64,000 bases of DNA from Sphingorhabdus profundilacus (GCF_009769755.1 NZ_SDWJ01000001.1:1240001-1304000); one strand, 5' to 3'; shown: positions 35,597 to 46,700, counted from the stretch's first letter. Program-made: numbers and translations. Notes: a model not told the origin generated them from the sequence alone.

Positions 35597-37468
35597 TCAG
35601 CCCAATGCACTCTCGATCGCGGCTTCGATTTCGGCGATGGTAAAAGGTTGTCCGGAGACCTTGTTGACCGGTTTGGCATCGACAAGAAACTGGTCGCGCA
35701 GCACCGTTTTCAACTGGCCCGTATTCATTTCCGGCACGATGACCTTGTCAAAACTCTTCAGCAACGCGCCCATATTCTTGGGCATTGGCCAGATATGACG
35801 GATATGGATATGGGCAACATCAACGCCCTCCGCGCGCTTGCGGCGGACCGCCTGCTTGATCGGCCCATAGGTCGAGCCCCAACCGACGACCGCCAGTTTA
35901 GCGCCTGCGCCGCCCTGTTCCACGATCTGGTCAGGGATGCTGTCCGCAACGCCGTTTACCTTTGCCGAACGGATGTCCGTCATCGCCTGATGGTTTGCTG
36001 GCCCATAATTGATATGGCCAGTATCGACTTCCTTTTCGATCCCGCCGATACGGTGGAGCAGACCCGGCGTACCGGGCTTGACCCAGGGCCGTTTCAGCTT
36101 GTGGTCGCGCGAATAAGGTTTAAAACCATCTTCCGGCGCACTTTCCAGAAACGCGACGGGGAACGGCGTATAGCTGTCCAGATCGGGCACCAGCCAGGGT
36201 TCCGCCGCATTGGCGATATACCCATCGGTCAGCAACATCACCGGGGTCATATATTCCACGGCAATCCGAACCGCTTCAACGGCGCAATCGAACGCATCGA
36301 CGGGCGAGCGTGCGGCGATGACCGGCATTGGCGCGTCGCCATTGCGGCCATAGACCGCCTGATACAGGTCGGACTGTTCCGTCTTCGTAGGAAGACCGGT
36401 CGATGGCCCCCCGCGCTGGCTGTTGACGATAACCAACGGCAACTCGGTCATGATCGCAAGGCCCATCGCCTCACCTTTCAGCGCAATTCCTGGGCCGGAC
36501 GAACTGGTCACACCCAACTGCCCGGCATAGCTTGCGCCGATAGCCGAACAGATCGCTGCAATCTCGTCCTCTGCCTGGAATGTGGTGATGCCATATTCCT
36601 TCAACCGGCTTAGATGGTGCAAGATCGCCGATGCAGGCGTAATCGGATACCCACCGAAAAACATTTTCAGACCAGCCAGCTGCGCGCCAGCGACCAGACC
36701 ATAAGAAATCGACTCGGCACCGGTTACTGTTCGATACAGACCGGCAACCGCTGGCGCTGCATCGACATGATATTGCTTCAAAGGCCCCGCAAGCTCGGCG
36801 GTTTCGCCATAAGCATGCCCTGCATTCAGCGCGGCGACATTGGCGTCGGCCAGAACCTGGTTCTTGGCGAATTTTGCATTGAGCCAGTCGATAATCGGCT
36901 GACGGTCACGGTCGAACATCCACAGCGCCAGACCCAGCGTCCACATATTCTTGCAGCGCAAAGCATCCTTGTTACCCATGCCGAACGGTTTGACCGCCTC
37001 CAGAGTCAAGGCGCTGATGTCAAACGCCAACACCTGCCATTTGGCGAGGCTGCCATCTTCGAACGGGTTACTGCTATATTTGGCCTTATCTAGGTTCCGC
37101 TGATTAAACTCACCGGTGTCCGCGATAATCAGCCCGCCTTCGCGCAAGGCACCGACATTGGTTTTCAATGCCGCAGGGTTCATCGCAATCAACACATCAG
37201 GCTGATCGCCAGCTGTATCGATGGCCGACGATCCAAAATTGATCTGGAAAGCCGAAACGCCGAACAATGTCCCTATCGGTGCCCGGATTTCCGCCGGGAA
37301 ATCGGGAAATGTCGCAAAGTCATTGCCTGCCAGAGCCGCAGACAGCGTGAACTGCCCGCCGGTCAATTGCATGCCGTCGCCGCTATCACCTGCAAAGCGC
37401 ACGACAACCGCATCGCTATGGACAGGCGTATGCGCGCCTGTATGCTCTTCTTTGAATGCCGTAGCCAT
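35597..37468 (-). CDS. korA: 2-oxoacid:ferredoxin oxidoreductase, fused gamma-alpha subunit
   Basis: The 623-residue product carries the gamma domain first (about 20-200: VVVRFAGDSGDGMQLTGGQFTLSAALAGNDF). The pyruvate-flavodoxin-reductase-type alpha domain follows (GLVAGAQLAGLKMFFGGYPITPASAILHHLSR, SSGPGIALKGEAMGLA, QRGGPSTGLPTKTEQSDLY). This KorA-type fusion with KorB serves as a CoA-dependent 2-oxoglutarate (or related) synthase, using ferredoxin. I chose the ATG at 37468; the frame is open upstream but the extra 84 residues look non-coding. No ferredoxin gene is adjacent. Substrate choice is inferred from family. Confidence 0.9.
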   Translation of the reverse strand: MATAFKEEHTGAHTPVHSDAVVVRFAGDSGDGMQLTGGQFTLSAALAGNDFATFPDFPAEIRAPIGTLFGVSAFQINFGSSAIDTAGDQPDVLIAMNPAALKTNVGALREGGLIIADTGEFNQRNLDKAKYSSNPFEDGSLAKWQVLAFDISALTLEAVKPFGMGNKDALRCKNMWTLGLALWMFDRDRQPIIDWLNAKFAKNQVLADANVAALNAGHAYGETAELAGPLKQYHVDAAPAVAGLYRTVTGAESISYGLVAGAQLAGLKMFFGGYPITPASAILHHLSRLKEYGITTFQAEDEIAAICSAIGASYAGQLGVTSSSGPGIALKGEAMGLAIMTELPLVIVNSQRGGPSTGLPTKTEQSDLYQAVYGRNGDAPMPVIAARSPVDAFDCAVEAVRIAVEYMTPVMLLTDGYIANAAEPWLVPDLDSYTPFPVAFLESAPEDGFKPYSRDHKLKRPWVKPGTPGLLHRIGGIEKEVDTGHINYGPANHQAMTDIRSAKVNGVADSIPDQIVEQGGAGAKLAVVGWGSTYGPIKQAVRRKRAEGVDVAHIHIRHIWPMPKNMGALLKSFDKVIVPEMNTGQLKTVLRDQFLVDAKPVNKVSGQPFTIAEIEAAIESALG

Positions 37469-37614
37469 TCGTTCCAGCCCGTCTAAAATTGCTTGTCTAT
37501 TGGCAGTTTGCCTAATCCCATTATGACGACACTGCAATGTTAGAAAATCTATGTACGGATATGCTAGACCTGTCTGGCACGGCACCGTATCACAGGTGGC
37601 AGAGGGAGAATAAG

Positions 37615-38574
37615 ATGAGCGATACCAAACCCTATGTGCGGCCCGATGTCGCCCTGTTCCTGCAATTTCTGAATGCAGTGCCCGGTCCGAAATTTTGGGA
37701 AGTGCCAGCGGACGACGCACGGGCCATGACCGCGGCGATGCGCGACGTCGCCGACGCTCCTGTTGGCGAATTGGCGGTTATTCGCGATATTTCCATTCCA
37801 GGTCCGGCGGGCCCTATCCCTGCCCGCATATATAACAAGCGGGCGGACCGAAGCGCGGGACCGGTCATGGTCTTTTACCATGGCGGCGGCTTTGTCATCG
37901 GCAGTCTTTACACCTATGAACCCTATTGCGCCGAAGTTGCGCGTCTGCTCGATCTGCCGGTTATTTCCATTGACTACCGCCTGTCGCCCGAACACCCTTT
38001 CCCCGCCCCTGCCGAGGATTGTGAAACCGCGACCCGCTGGATTGCCAGCAGTCCGGCAGAATTGGGATTGACCGTAACCGGGCTTATTACATCGGGCGAT
38101 AGCGCGGGGGGGAATTTGGCAATTGTGACAACGATGGCGCTGCGCGACAATCCCGCTGCTGTTCCGGTTCTTGTTCAGCATCCCATTTATCCGGTCGTCA
38201 CGCTGGATGCCGACTGGCCGAGCATGCGGGAATTTGCGACTGGCTATTTGCTGACCGACGAAGCCATGGCATATTTCGGTGAAGGCCATGCGGCAACAGC
38301 CGGTGATTATCGCGCAGAGCCGCTCAACTTCGATCAGCGCGGCATGCCGCCCAGCCTTGTCACCACGGCCAGCCTTGATCCATTGCGGGACCAAGGCATT
38401 GCCTATGTTGAAAAGCTGAAGCAGGCCGGTGTCCGGGTCGAACATCGCAGCGCCGAAGGCACGATTCATGGCCATATCAACATCCGTCAGGCCATCCCTT
38501 CCACCCAGCAAGATGTGGAGGGCAATATTGATGCCTTGAAATCCATGCTCGCAGAGGTCATGGCCATCGCATGA
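37615..38574 (+). CDS. Alpha/beta hydrolase, hormone-sensitive lipase type
   Basis: The 319-residue esterase has the oxyanion motif YHGGGFVIG, the nucleophile GDSAGGN, an Asp region DPLRDQG and His in TIHGHINI, all in HSL-family order. It has no signal peptide, so is probably cytoplasmic, acting on short acyl esters. I chose the ATG at 37615, preceded by AGGGAG. It is divergent from korA and overlaps rppH by four bases (ATGA). Confidence 0.87.
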   Translation: MSDTKPYVRPDVALFLQFLNAVPGPKFWEVPADDARAMTAAMRDVADAPVGELAVIRDISIPGPAGPIPARIYNKRADRSAGPVMVFYHGGGFVIGSLYTYEPYCAEVARLLDLPVISIDYRLSPEHPFPAPAEDCETATRWIASSPAELGLTVTGLITSGDSAGGNLAIVTTMALRDNPAAVPVLVQHPIYPVVTLDADWPSMREFATGYLLTDEAMAYFGEGHAATAGDYRAEPLNFDQRGMPPSLVTTASLDPLRDQGIAYVEKLKQAGVRVEHRSAEGTIHGHINIRQAIPSTQQDVEGNIDALKSMLAEVMAIA

Positions 38575-39056
38575 ACCCGAAATTAGACGATTTACCTTAC
38601 CGCCCCTGTGCGGGAATCATGCTTGCCAATACCGAAGGAAAGGTCTTTGTCGGGCAACGCATCGATAAAGCCCCCGAAGGCGACGCCTGGCAAATGCCCC
38701 AAGGCGGCATAGATGATGGCGAGGACGCCGAACAGGCCGCATTGCGGGAACTGACCGAAGAAACCGGCATTTCGCCCGAACTTGTCGATGTCATCGCCCG
38801 CAGCCGGAACGAACATTTCTATGACTTACCCGATGAATTGCTGGGTAAAATCTGGAAAGGCAAATATCGCGGCCAGCGCCAATGGTGGTTCCTGATGCGT
38901 TTCAAAGGTACGGATAGCGAGATTGATATCCAAACCGACCACCCCGAATTTTCCCGCTGGCAATGGGTCACGCCGGACCGGCTGCCGCAATTGATCGTCC
39001 CGTTCAAGCGAAGGCTGTATGAAAGTCTGGTCACGGAATTTGGCGAATTGATCTGA
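38571..39056 (+). CDS. rppH: RNA 5'-pyrophosphohydrolase RppH
   Basis: RppH removes pyrophosphate from triphosphorylated mRNA 5' ends and so starts 5'-dependent decay. The 161-residue Nudix protein opens with YRPCAGIMLANTEGKVFVGQR. It has the Nudix box GGIDDGEDAEQAALRELTEETGI and WWFLMRFKG, and follows the alphaproteobacterial RppH/IalA pattern. It is translationally coupled to the esterase gene (ATGA) and is followed by a 313-bp gap rich in repeats. Confidence 0.92.
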   Translation: MNPKLDDLPYRPCAGIMLANTEGKVFVGQRIDKAPEGDAWQMPQGGIDDGEDAEQAALRELTEETGISPELVDVIARSRNEHFYDLPDELLGKIWKGKYRGQRQWWFLMRFKGTDSEIDIQTDHPEFSRWQWVTPDRLPQLIVPFKRRLYESLVTEFGELI

Positions 39057-39369
39057 CGGATCGATATTTCCAACATATCGTCACCCTGAACCCCCAACTA
39101 CCGTCACCCTGAACTTGGTTCAGGGTCCATCGTGCAGCGGTTCCCTTTGCGTGAGAAGAAACCCGACCGCGCGTCGCTGTTTGGCGAACAACAACACGGC
39201 AGGAACAACCTGACAAATAGACCCTGAACTCGTTTCAGGGTGACGGGCTTGGGGTGGGGTTATGTGTTGCGTTAACTTTCACCGAGGGAGGGTTCACGCA
39301 AAGGCGCGAGCCATCCCCTATACCCTTCAGCGCAGAGACGCGCAGCGACCGGGTGGTAGGCGTTAAAAA
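39057..39369. other. Intergenic region with palindromic repeats, no gene seen
   Basis: This 313-bp gap separates convergent rppH and a TPR gene. It holds a family 1 repeat pair (39101-39246), preceded by a partial unit (TCACCCTGAA at about 39081). About 40 bp later is a degenerate stretch with GGTTCACGC and GCGCAGAGACGCGC that resembles repeat family 2. I see no convincing coding frame. Confidence 0.65.
39101..39246. repeat. Palindromic repeat family 1, paired copies after rppH
   Basis: The left arm at 39101-39127 and the inverted right arm at 39220-39246 each contain CCGTCACCCTGAA and TTCAGGGTC with a short variable centre. Arms are separated by about 92 bp. The bases just upstream of the left arm resemble those upstream of the copy at 46701, so the flank is also part of the repeat. 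Confidence 0.75.
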
Positions 39370-39894
39370 TTATGGCTTTGATTCCGGTACGTCGCCAACG
39401 CTTGGCTTAATTTCGACGGCGCTGGCCTGCATTTGCGATTTTTCGCTGGCCTTTGTTGCGGCAATCGCCAGCTTGTCCACATCTGCACATTCGCTGCGGC
39501 ACAGCATTTTCAGGCGCGCAATATTTTTCCGCGCCGGTTCGATCGCGCCTTTCGCAATCATGGCCTCGGCCTGGCCACCCAACGCCATTTGGTCATTGGG
39601 CTCTATTTCAAGCGCCTCTTTATAAAAGCGAATGGCTTTGCCATTCAAACCCTGTTTTCTGACTGCCCCGGCCATGGCGACATAGGCCGCACGATTGCGG
39701 GGATCGACGGCCAGTGCCGTTTCATACCATCCAATGGCATCCTCGACCTGACCGGCCTTCAGTGCATCATTGCCCGATTGGAGCAGCGCGATCGACTGAG
39801 GATCTATATCATCGTCGGCGCGGCCGCTGATACCAGCGCTCGAAATCATGGCAAGGGTCAGGGAAAGGGCAATAGCAGCCGGAGAAAAACGCAT
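39370..39894 (-). CDS. Exported TPR-repeat protein
   Basis: The 174-residue product has a signal peptide (MRFSPAAIALSLTLAMISSAG) and two to three tetratricopeptide repeats (ALLQSGNDALKAGQVEDAIGWYETALAVDPRNRAAYVAMAGAVRKQG and so on). A Cys pair follows in LKMLCRSECAD. This is a small periplasmic scaffold of unknown partner. I chose the ATG that begins the signal peptide; an upstream start overlaps the RsmB-like gene. It follows that gene by 35 bp. Confidence 0.75.
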   Translation of the reverse strand: MRFSPAAIALSLTLAMISSAGISGRADDDIDPQSIALLQSGNDALKAGQVEDAIGWYETALAVDPRNRAAYVAMAGAVRKQGLNGKAIRFYKEALEIEPNDQMALGGQAEAMIAKGAIEPARKNIARLKMLCRSECADVDKLAIAATKASEKSQMQASAVEIKPSVGDVPESKP

Positions 39895-39929
39895 AATCAA
39901 TATCCAAATTTGTTTAAGTTGCATCACTA

Positions 39930-41111
39930 TCACGGCTTTGCCAGTTTCGCGAAGAAAAATCCATCGCTGCCGTCATGATAGGGCGTCACGATTATACCGT
40001 CGCCTTCCGGACGTCCGGCACCAACACCGGGTTCGACGGCGCGCCAGCCAATGTGCGACTTTAGAAAATTGGACACTTGGCCCCTGCCCTCATTCGCGAT
40101 GATCGAGCAGACCGCATAAACCAAATGTCCGCCCGGCGCGACCATATGTGCGCCGATGTTCAACAGCTTTTCCTGTTCCCTCAACACGCGGTCAAGACGC
40201 ACGGGATTAAGCCGCCACCGGGTTTCCGGGTTACGCCGCCACGTCCCGCTGCCCGAACAGGGCGCATCGATCAGCACAACATCGCAATGGCCTACCAAGT
40301 CGGAGAGCATGTCGATTTCCCGGCCCGGATTCAGTAACCGGGTTTCCACAATGGTCGCCCCTGCCCTGTTTGCCCTTGGCTTTAACTGGTCGAGCCGGTT
40401 CCGGTTCGTATCGCTGGCGATCAGATGGCCGTCATTCTTCATGGCCGCGGCCAACCCCAGCGTTTTGCCGCCTGCCCCCGCGCATAAATCGAGCACGGTC
40501 ATGCCGGGCCGGACAGTGCAGGCATCGACGATAAGCTGACTGCCCAAGTCCTGAATTTCGACAAGACCATCGAGAAGCAATGGGTGATTTTCAACCTGAT
40601 AGCCCGTTGGCAATCGTAACGCATGGGATGTTTGCACCAGCACGTCCGCATCGGGCAACTGGGCGGCTACATCCTCGCGGTTCGTTTTAAGCGCATTGGC
40701 CCGCAGGTCCAGCGGCGCCCGATCAAGCAATGCGGGCCGCTCATGCGTTTCGATCAGGTCGCTGAGATGCGGGATAATCCATAAAGGAAGCGGCCCGCCC
40801 CTGGCGCGGGGTTCATCGGCACCCATTGTTGCTGGACCATAGTCGCTTCCATCAAACAGATTGGCCAGTTCCACATCTTCTTCAGCCAGTGCAACAAAGG
40901 CAGATCGGGCGCTTTCGGGGCGTTCACCGAAACGTCGTATCGCCTGCCAGGCCAGCTCGCGCACGGCTCTTCGGTCCTTCGAACCTGCATATCGCCGCTG
41001 GGCAAAAAAGGCTTTCGCAAGCTGATCGGCCGACGCCCCACCCTCTTTCGCCGCGACCAGTATCGCGTCGAGCAACTCGATTGCCGATTGCAGACGTGCC
41101 GATGGCGTCAT
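39930..41111 (-). CDS. RsmB/NOP-family RNA cytosine-C5 methyltransferase
   Basis: The 393-residue protein has an N-terminal NusB-like helical region (about 1-80) and a SAM-binding domain with VLDLCAGAGGKTLGLAAAM. The two family cysteines lie in IDAPCSGSGTWRRNP and VYAVCSII. This fits RsmB-type enzymes that methylate 16S rRNA C967. The exact target is inferred. It starts 3 bp after guaB stops and is probably co-transcribed with it. Confidence 0.88.
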   Translation of the reverse strand: MTPSARLQSAIELLDAILVAAKEGGASADQLAKAFFAQRRYAGSKDRRAVRELAWQAIRRFGERPESARSAFVALAEEDVELANLFDGSDYGPATMGADEPRARGGPLPLWIIPHLSDLIETHERPALLDRAPLDLRANALKTNREDVAAQLPDADVLVQTSHALRLPTGYQVENHPLLLDGLVEIQDLGSQLIVDACTVRPGMTVLDLCAGAGGKTLGLAAAMKNDGHLIASDTNRNRLDQLKPRANRAGATIVETRLLNPGREIDMLSDLVGHCDVVLIDAPCSGSGTWRRNPETRWRLNPVRLDRVLREQEKLLNIGAHMVAPGGHLVYAVCSIIANEGRGQVSNFLKSHIGWRAVEPGVGAGRPEGDGIIVTPYHDGSDGFFFAKLAKP

Positions 41112-41114
41112 GGA

Positions 41115-42590
<1,476 letters not shown>

Positions 42591-42641
42591 TCATTCGCGT
42601 TATCGTTCGATTCGTGGCGGCCCATGTAAACAGTAAGCCTT

Positions 42642-44126
42642 TTATTCGCCAGCCTTCGTCGATTTATATTTTCGGGTATCGGCAAAATATTGCCCGAGCG
42701 CGATGTGCAGATCCGCATCTTCGGCGGCACCGCCCAGTTCGGTCTTGTCCGTCAGCTCGTCATTGGGGCCATGATAGTCGCTGCCCAGAAACTTCTGCAT
42801 CAGGTCAAGATCGGCGAACGAACCACCGACCATCAACGCAGGCACACCCTTTTGCGCCAGCGCCCATCCGTCCTGCCGCTGGATAAAATCATTCGCGTCG
42901 GTCGAGCTTTCGATCGCCCGCCCCGTCTTTCGCGCCACCGCCTCCACCGTCGCATCCAGCGGGGTCGTCCCCCGGCCGATGATGGCAACTTTCGAATTGC
43001 GTTTCGCAATCGCGATCGTATCGATGTTGAGCGAAATGACGATATCCTCCAACGGGAAGACCGGTTTGTCCGCATAGGCATAGGCGCCCAAAAGGCCGCT
43101 TTCCTCAGCGGTGGTGGCGATAAAGTAGATATCGCGATCATGGCGTTTCCGGGCCAGCCGCTGCGCGACCTCGGTCAACACCGCAATGCCGCTCGCATTA
43201 TCGACTGCGCCATTGCAAATCCGGTCGGTCGCATCTTCAGGGCCGCACAAGCCCAGATGGTCCCAATGCCCCATAAAAAGCACGGCCCCGCTGCCCTTTT
43301 TCCGGCCCGTCAGCTTGCCGATGACATTGGAGCTGTTAAAACGGTAGATATCCGTGCTGACATTGAAATCGGCATCCACGCCCAAGGCTTCGCCGGTATA
43401 ATCAGCGCCCTTGGCGTGCGCCCGCAATTTGTCCCAGTCGCGTCCCGCCGCAGTGACCAGAGCAACTGCGAACTCTGTGCTCATCGCGCCTTCGAGCTCT
43501 GCCCGTTTCTCCCGGCTTTCCAAGCCTATCGGGCGCGACAAAAGCTGCCGCCGGAGTGTCGGCCAATTGCCCTGACTGTCGCCAACAAAAATGACAGCTT
43601 CCGCCCCGGCTGCAATCAACGCCTCGCGCCGCGCGCGCGGGGATTTCATTTTTGGCGGGGCATTGTCCGCTTCAAATAGCACCAGCGCAAGCTTTCCTGC
43701 GACATCGGCGGCAACACCGCCATCCGCCGTAACCCCGATGCCGACAAAAACCACCGGCAAGCCGGTTTTGGCATATTGGGCGTCTTTTCCGATCAAGATG
43801 ATTTCGTCCGAAACAATCCGCAATTTTCGACCGCCGGAATGAAAAACAAAGGTCGCATCCCCCCGGCCACGCTGGATAAGGGGAACCGGTTCAAACCAGC
43901 CGTGGTCCGACGCGGCGGGTTTCAAGCCTGCTTTTGCCCATTGCTCCGCGATATATTTGACGGTCTTCGCCTCGCCCGGCGTACCGGGCTTGCGGCCTTC
44001 AAATTCATCACTTGCCAGCACGGCAATATGTTCGCGCAGCTCGATTTCGCTGACGCCCTTTGCCACCGCAGGCGCCGTCACCAAAAAGGTGAAGGTTGCA
44101 AAAACCGCTAATTTAAAAAGTCGCAT
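42642..44126 (-). CDS. Exported M28-family zinc aminopeptidase
   Basis: The 494-residue protein has a signal peptide (MRLFKLAVFATFTFLVTAPAVA), a protease-associated (PA) domain (about 125-260) and a C-terminal M28 peptidase. The zinc ligands are in MGHWDHLGLCG, NGAVDNASGIAVL and TAEESGLLG, with a distal Asp in NIDT and His in DYHGPNDE. Family members remove N-terminal residues from peptides in the periplasm or outside the cell. I chose the ATG that begins the signal peptide. The next upstream gene is a CitE-like lyase on the same strand. Confidence 0.87.
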   Translation of the reverse strand: MRLFKLAVFATFTFLVTAPAVAKGVSEIELREHIAVLASDEFEGRKPGTPGEAKTVKYIAEQWAKAGLKPAASDHGWFEPVPLIQRGRGDATFVFHSGGRKLRIVSDEIILIGKDAQYAKTGLPVVFVGIGVTADGGVAADVAGKLALVLFEADNAPPKMKSPRARREALIAAGAEAVIFVGDSQGNWPTLRRQLLSRPIGLESREKRAELEGAMSTEFAVALVTAAGRDWDKLRAHAKGADYTGEALGVDADFNVSTDIYRFNSSNVIGKLTGRKKGSGAVLFMGHWDHLGLCGPEDATDRICNGAVDNASGIAVLTEVAQRLARKRHDRDIYFIATTAEESGLLGAYAYADKPVFPLEDIVISLNIDTIAIAKRNSKVAIIGRGTTPLDATVEAVARKTGRAIESSTDANDFIQRQDGWALAQKGVPALMVGGSFADLDLMQKFLGSDYHGPNDELTDKTELGGAAEDADLHIALGQYFADTRKYKSTKAGE

Positions 44127-44151
44127 TCCATTCCACTCCAGATAGAATGAT

Positions 44152-44973
44152 TCAGCCGTCACCCATCGTATGCCGGGAACGTTCTATCGTTAATTTTGCC
44201 TCCTCTACATGCATCGATTCAATCATGCGACCCTTAAAACGCTGCGCCCCTCCCTGACTTGCGGCGACAAGTTCCAACGCTTCTGCAATTTCCGCTTCGC
44301 CGGGGCCAAAAGCTGCATTTGCGATGGCGATTTGGTTCGGGTGGATCACTGTTTTTCCGGTAAAACCAAATGTGGCCCCCTGTCGGCATTCAAAATCGAA
44401 GCCATCCATGTCATCAAGCCGGTTGCACACCCCATCAAAGCGCGGCTTGCCCGATGCCGATGCCGCAAGGACAATCATCTGTAGCGAAAGTTCCAACCCT
44501 TCCCGATGCGGCCCGGGACATATTCCTGTTTCCGCCGCGATATCGTTTGTTCCCGCGATCAAACCAGCCACAGCGGATTGGGCCGCGATCTCGCGGGCGG
44601 CATATAGCCCTTTTGGCGTTTCGATCATGGCCAGCACAGGCCGGTTAAACCCATTTACATCCGAAATATCCTCAACCTTGGGCAATATAAGCAGATTGGC
44701 GGCACAGCCCGCCAGCGCCGCCATATCCGCCTGGTGATCCGGACTATCGATACCATTTACCCTGATCGCCAAAAGCTTGCCACCTGCACCTGCCGCCACA
44801 AATGCTATCGCTGCTGCGCGCGCGCCTGCCTTGGCTTCTCCGGCAACAGAATCCTCAAGATCGATAATCAGCATGTCGGCATCCAGTCCCCGCGCTTTTT
44901 CAAGCGCACGGGCGTTTGATCCGGGTACGTACAGCGCCGAACGAACGAACCTTAACATGTTTGCGACATCCAT
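44152..44973 (-). CDS. HpcH/HpaI-family CoA ester lyase (CitE-like)
   Basis: The 273-residue TIM-barrel protein has RSALYVPGSNARALEKA, the metal-ligand region DMLIIDLEDSVA, LPKVEDISD, AMIETPKGLYAA and GFTGKTVIHPNQI, typical of CitE-like malyl-CoA, citramalyl-CoA or beta-methylmalyl-CoA lyases and thioesterases. No citrate lyase alpha or gamma subunit is nearby, so it is a stand-alone member. Substrate not decidable from sequence. A GGAG lies 9 bases before the ATG. Confidence 0.82.
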   Translation of the reverse strand: MDVANMLRFVRSALYVPGSNARALEKARGLDADMLIIDLEDSVAGEAKAGARAAAIAFVAAGAGGKLLAIRVNGIDSPDHQADMAALAGCAANLLILPKVEDISDVNGFNRPVLAMIETPKGLYAAREIAAQSAVAGLIAGTNDIAAETGICPGPHREGLELSLQMIVLAASASGKPRFDGVCNRLDDMDGFDFECRQGATFGFTGKTVIHPNQIAIANAAFGPGEAEIAEALELVAASQGGAQRFKGRMIESMHVEEAKLTIERSRHTMGDG

Positions 44974-45115
44974 AAGAGAAACTCCATATCCCGCTAAAGT
45001 CCAAAGCGGGTGGCGGGACGAAAATGACGATTATTCGCATGCCCGTTCCGATTTTCCTTGGCAAGTCGTCCCATATTTACGACAGGTATAGCGACGTCAA
45101 ACGGAGGGGTTTTCT

Positions 45116-46033
45116 ATGGAATATTTTTTCGGTCTGCTGGTGCTGATCGTCATCATTTTCGTGATGATGGGTGTCACCGTCGTTCAGCAGGGATTTGTAT
45201 ATACCATCGAAAGATTCGGTCGCTTCACCCATGCGGCACAACCTGGCCTGACGATCATCATACCCTTTTTTGACCGGGTCGGGCGAAAAGTGAATGTGAT
45301 GGAACAGGTGCTGGACATTCCCGGGCAAGAAATCATCACCAAGGACAACGCCATGGTTGGCGTCGATGCGGTAGTGTTCTTTCAGGTGCTCGACGCCGCC
45401 AAGGCCGCCTATGAGGTCAGCGACCTATATGTCGCCATCATGCAGATTACGACGACCAATCTTCGCACCGTCATGGGCAGCATGGATCTTGATGAAACCT
45501 TGTCGAAACGCGACGATATCAACGGCCGCCTGTTGTCCGTAGTGGATCATGCGACCAGCCCGTGGGGCGTGAAAATTACGCGCGTAGAGGTCAAGGATAT
45601 CCGTCCGCCCGCCGACATCAGCAATGCGATGGCGCGTCAAATGAAGGCAGAGCGTGAAAAGCGCGCACAAATTCTGGAAGCCGAAGGGATGCGTGCTGCT
45701 GAAATCTTGCGCGCAGAGGGTGAAAAACAGGGCGCGATCCTGCAGGCCGAAGGCCGCAAGGAAGCCGCCTTCCGCGACGCCGAAGCGCGCGAGCGCGAAG
45801 CAGAGGCCGAGGCCAAGGCAACGGTGATGGTTTCTGAATCCATTGCCTCTTCGGGAACACAGGCCCTGAATTACTTCATCGCCCAAAAATACACCGAAGC
45901 CATAAGCCAGTTTGCGACATCGCCCAACGCCAAAACAATCCTGTTCCCGGTTGAAGCAACGCAATTGATCGGGTCCCTTGGTGGAATTGGTGAATTGACC
46001 AAGTCCATGCTGGCCGATCAGGAAAAGAAATAA
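45116..46033 (+). CDS. SPFH/band 7 membrane protein, QmcA/paraslipin type
   Basis: The 305-residue protein has one N-terminal membrane segment (about 3-24: YFFGLLVLIVIIFVMMGVTVV). An SPFH domain follows (about 25-190: GFVYTIERFGRFTHAAQPGLTIIIPF), then an Ala/Glu/Arg-rich coiled coil (about 185-250). SPFH proteins assemble large cages or microdomains and modulate membrane proteases such as FtsH. The next gene is NfeD, the usual partner. A GGAGG ribosome-binding site precedes the ATG. Confidence 0.9.
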   Translation: MEYFFGLLVLIVIIFVMMGVTVVQQGFVYTIERFGRFTHAAQPGLTIIIPFFDRVGRKVNVMEQVLDIPGQEIITKDNAMVGVDAVVFFQVLDAAKAAYEVSDLYVAIMQITTTNLRTVMGSMDLDETLSKRDDINGRLLSVVDHATSPWGVKITRVEVKDIRPPADISNAMARQMKAEREKRAQILEAEGMRAAEILRAEGEKQGAILQAEGRKEAAFRDAEAREREAEAEAKATVMVSESIASSGTQALNYFIAQKYTEAISQFATSPNAKTILFPVEATQLIGSLGGIGELTKSMLADQEKK

Positions 46034-46146
46034 CTGATCCCAAATGCCGGATAATCCGCCAAGCCTCATTCCTCCACATGCGGGCCTAAACATGCGGAAA
46101 TGCCAAAATTCGGTCATGTTAAAACCGAACAGAAAAGGACAGCAAA

Positions 46147-46593
46147 ATGGCCGAATGGCTCGATAGCATTTCGACACATTGGTTCTGGCTTTCGCTGGGC
46201 CTGATCCTCGGCGCAGCCGAAATGGTCGCACCGGGATTTTTCCTGATGTGGCTGGGCCTTGCTGCCATCATCGTCGGGGTTCTCGATTATTTCTTGCCAA
46301 TCACCGTCGCCTATCAGGTCGCAATGTTTGCCACATTATCGGTGTTGACCGTTTTTGCCGGCAAGAAATTCCTCGCCGACAACCCGATTGAAACCGACGA
46401 CCCGAATTTGAACAACCGGGGCGCGCGGCTGACCGGGGAAATTGTGTCGGTGGTTGAGGCGATTGCCGACGGCCAAGGGCGCGTCAAGGTTGGCGATACC
46501 GTCTGGGCGGCGCGCGGCACGGATGCAGACGTCGGCGCACGGGTCCGTGTAACAGGCGCGGACGGCGCGGTTTTGCTGGTGGAAAAAGTATAG
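46147..46593 (+). CDS. NfeD-family membrane protein
   Basis: The 148-residue short NfeD has two to three N-terminal membrane segments (about 12-80: WFWLSLGLILGAAEMVAPGFFLMWLGLAAIIVGVL) and a C-terminal OB-fold (about 90-148: GARLTGEIVSVVEAIADGQGRVKVGDTVWAARG). It lacks the N-terminal ClpP-like protease of long NfeD proteins. It pairs with the SPFH gene 113 bp upstream; short NfeD proteins are adaptors for SPFH cages. Confidence 0.88.
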   Translation: MAEWLDSISTHWFWLSLGLILGAAEMVAPGFFLMWLGLAAIIVGVLDYFLPITVAYQVAMFATLSVLTVFAGKKFLADNPIETDDPNLNNRGARLTGEIVSVVEAIADGQGRVKVGDTVWAARGTDADVGARVRVTGADGAVLLVEKV

Positions 46594-46700
46594 GCGGCAA
46601 ACCTCTCCTCTTTGCGGGACGAAACGGTTGGGGACAGTCCCCTTGCCCCCTGCACGAACCAATCCCCCATCCCCACACCGTCCCACTGAACACCCAATTA

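Noticed and set aside
34497-35798. 433-codon open frame opposite korB
   Set aside because: Antisense to korB and spanning the korA-korB junction; no recognisable motif.
39031-39216. Small minus-strand open frame across the rppH 3' end and repeat
   Set aside because: Its translation is that of the family 1 repeat, a common source of false small proteins in this group.
46635-46647. GGGGACAGTCCCC palindrome after the nfeD-like gene
   Set aside because: Single short palindrome without a T-run or a repeat elsewhere in the window; could be chance.
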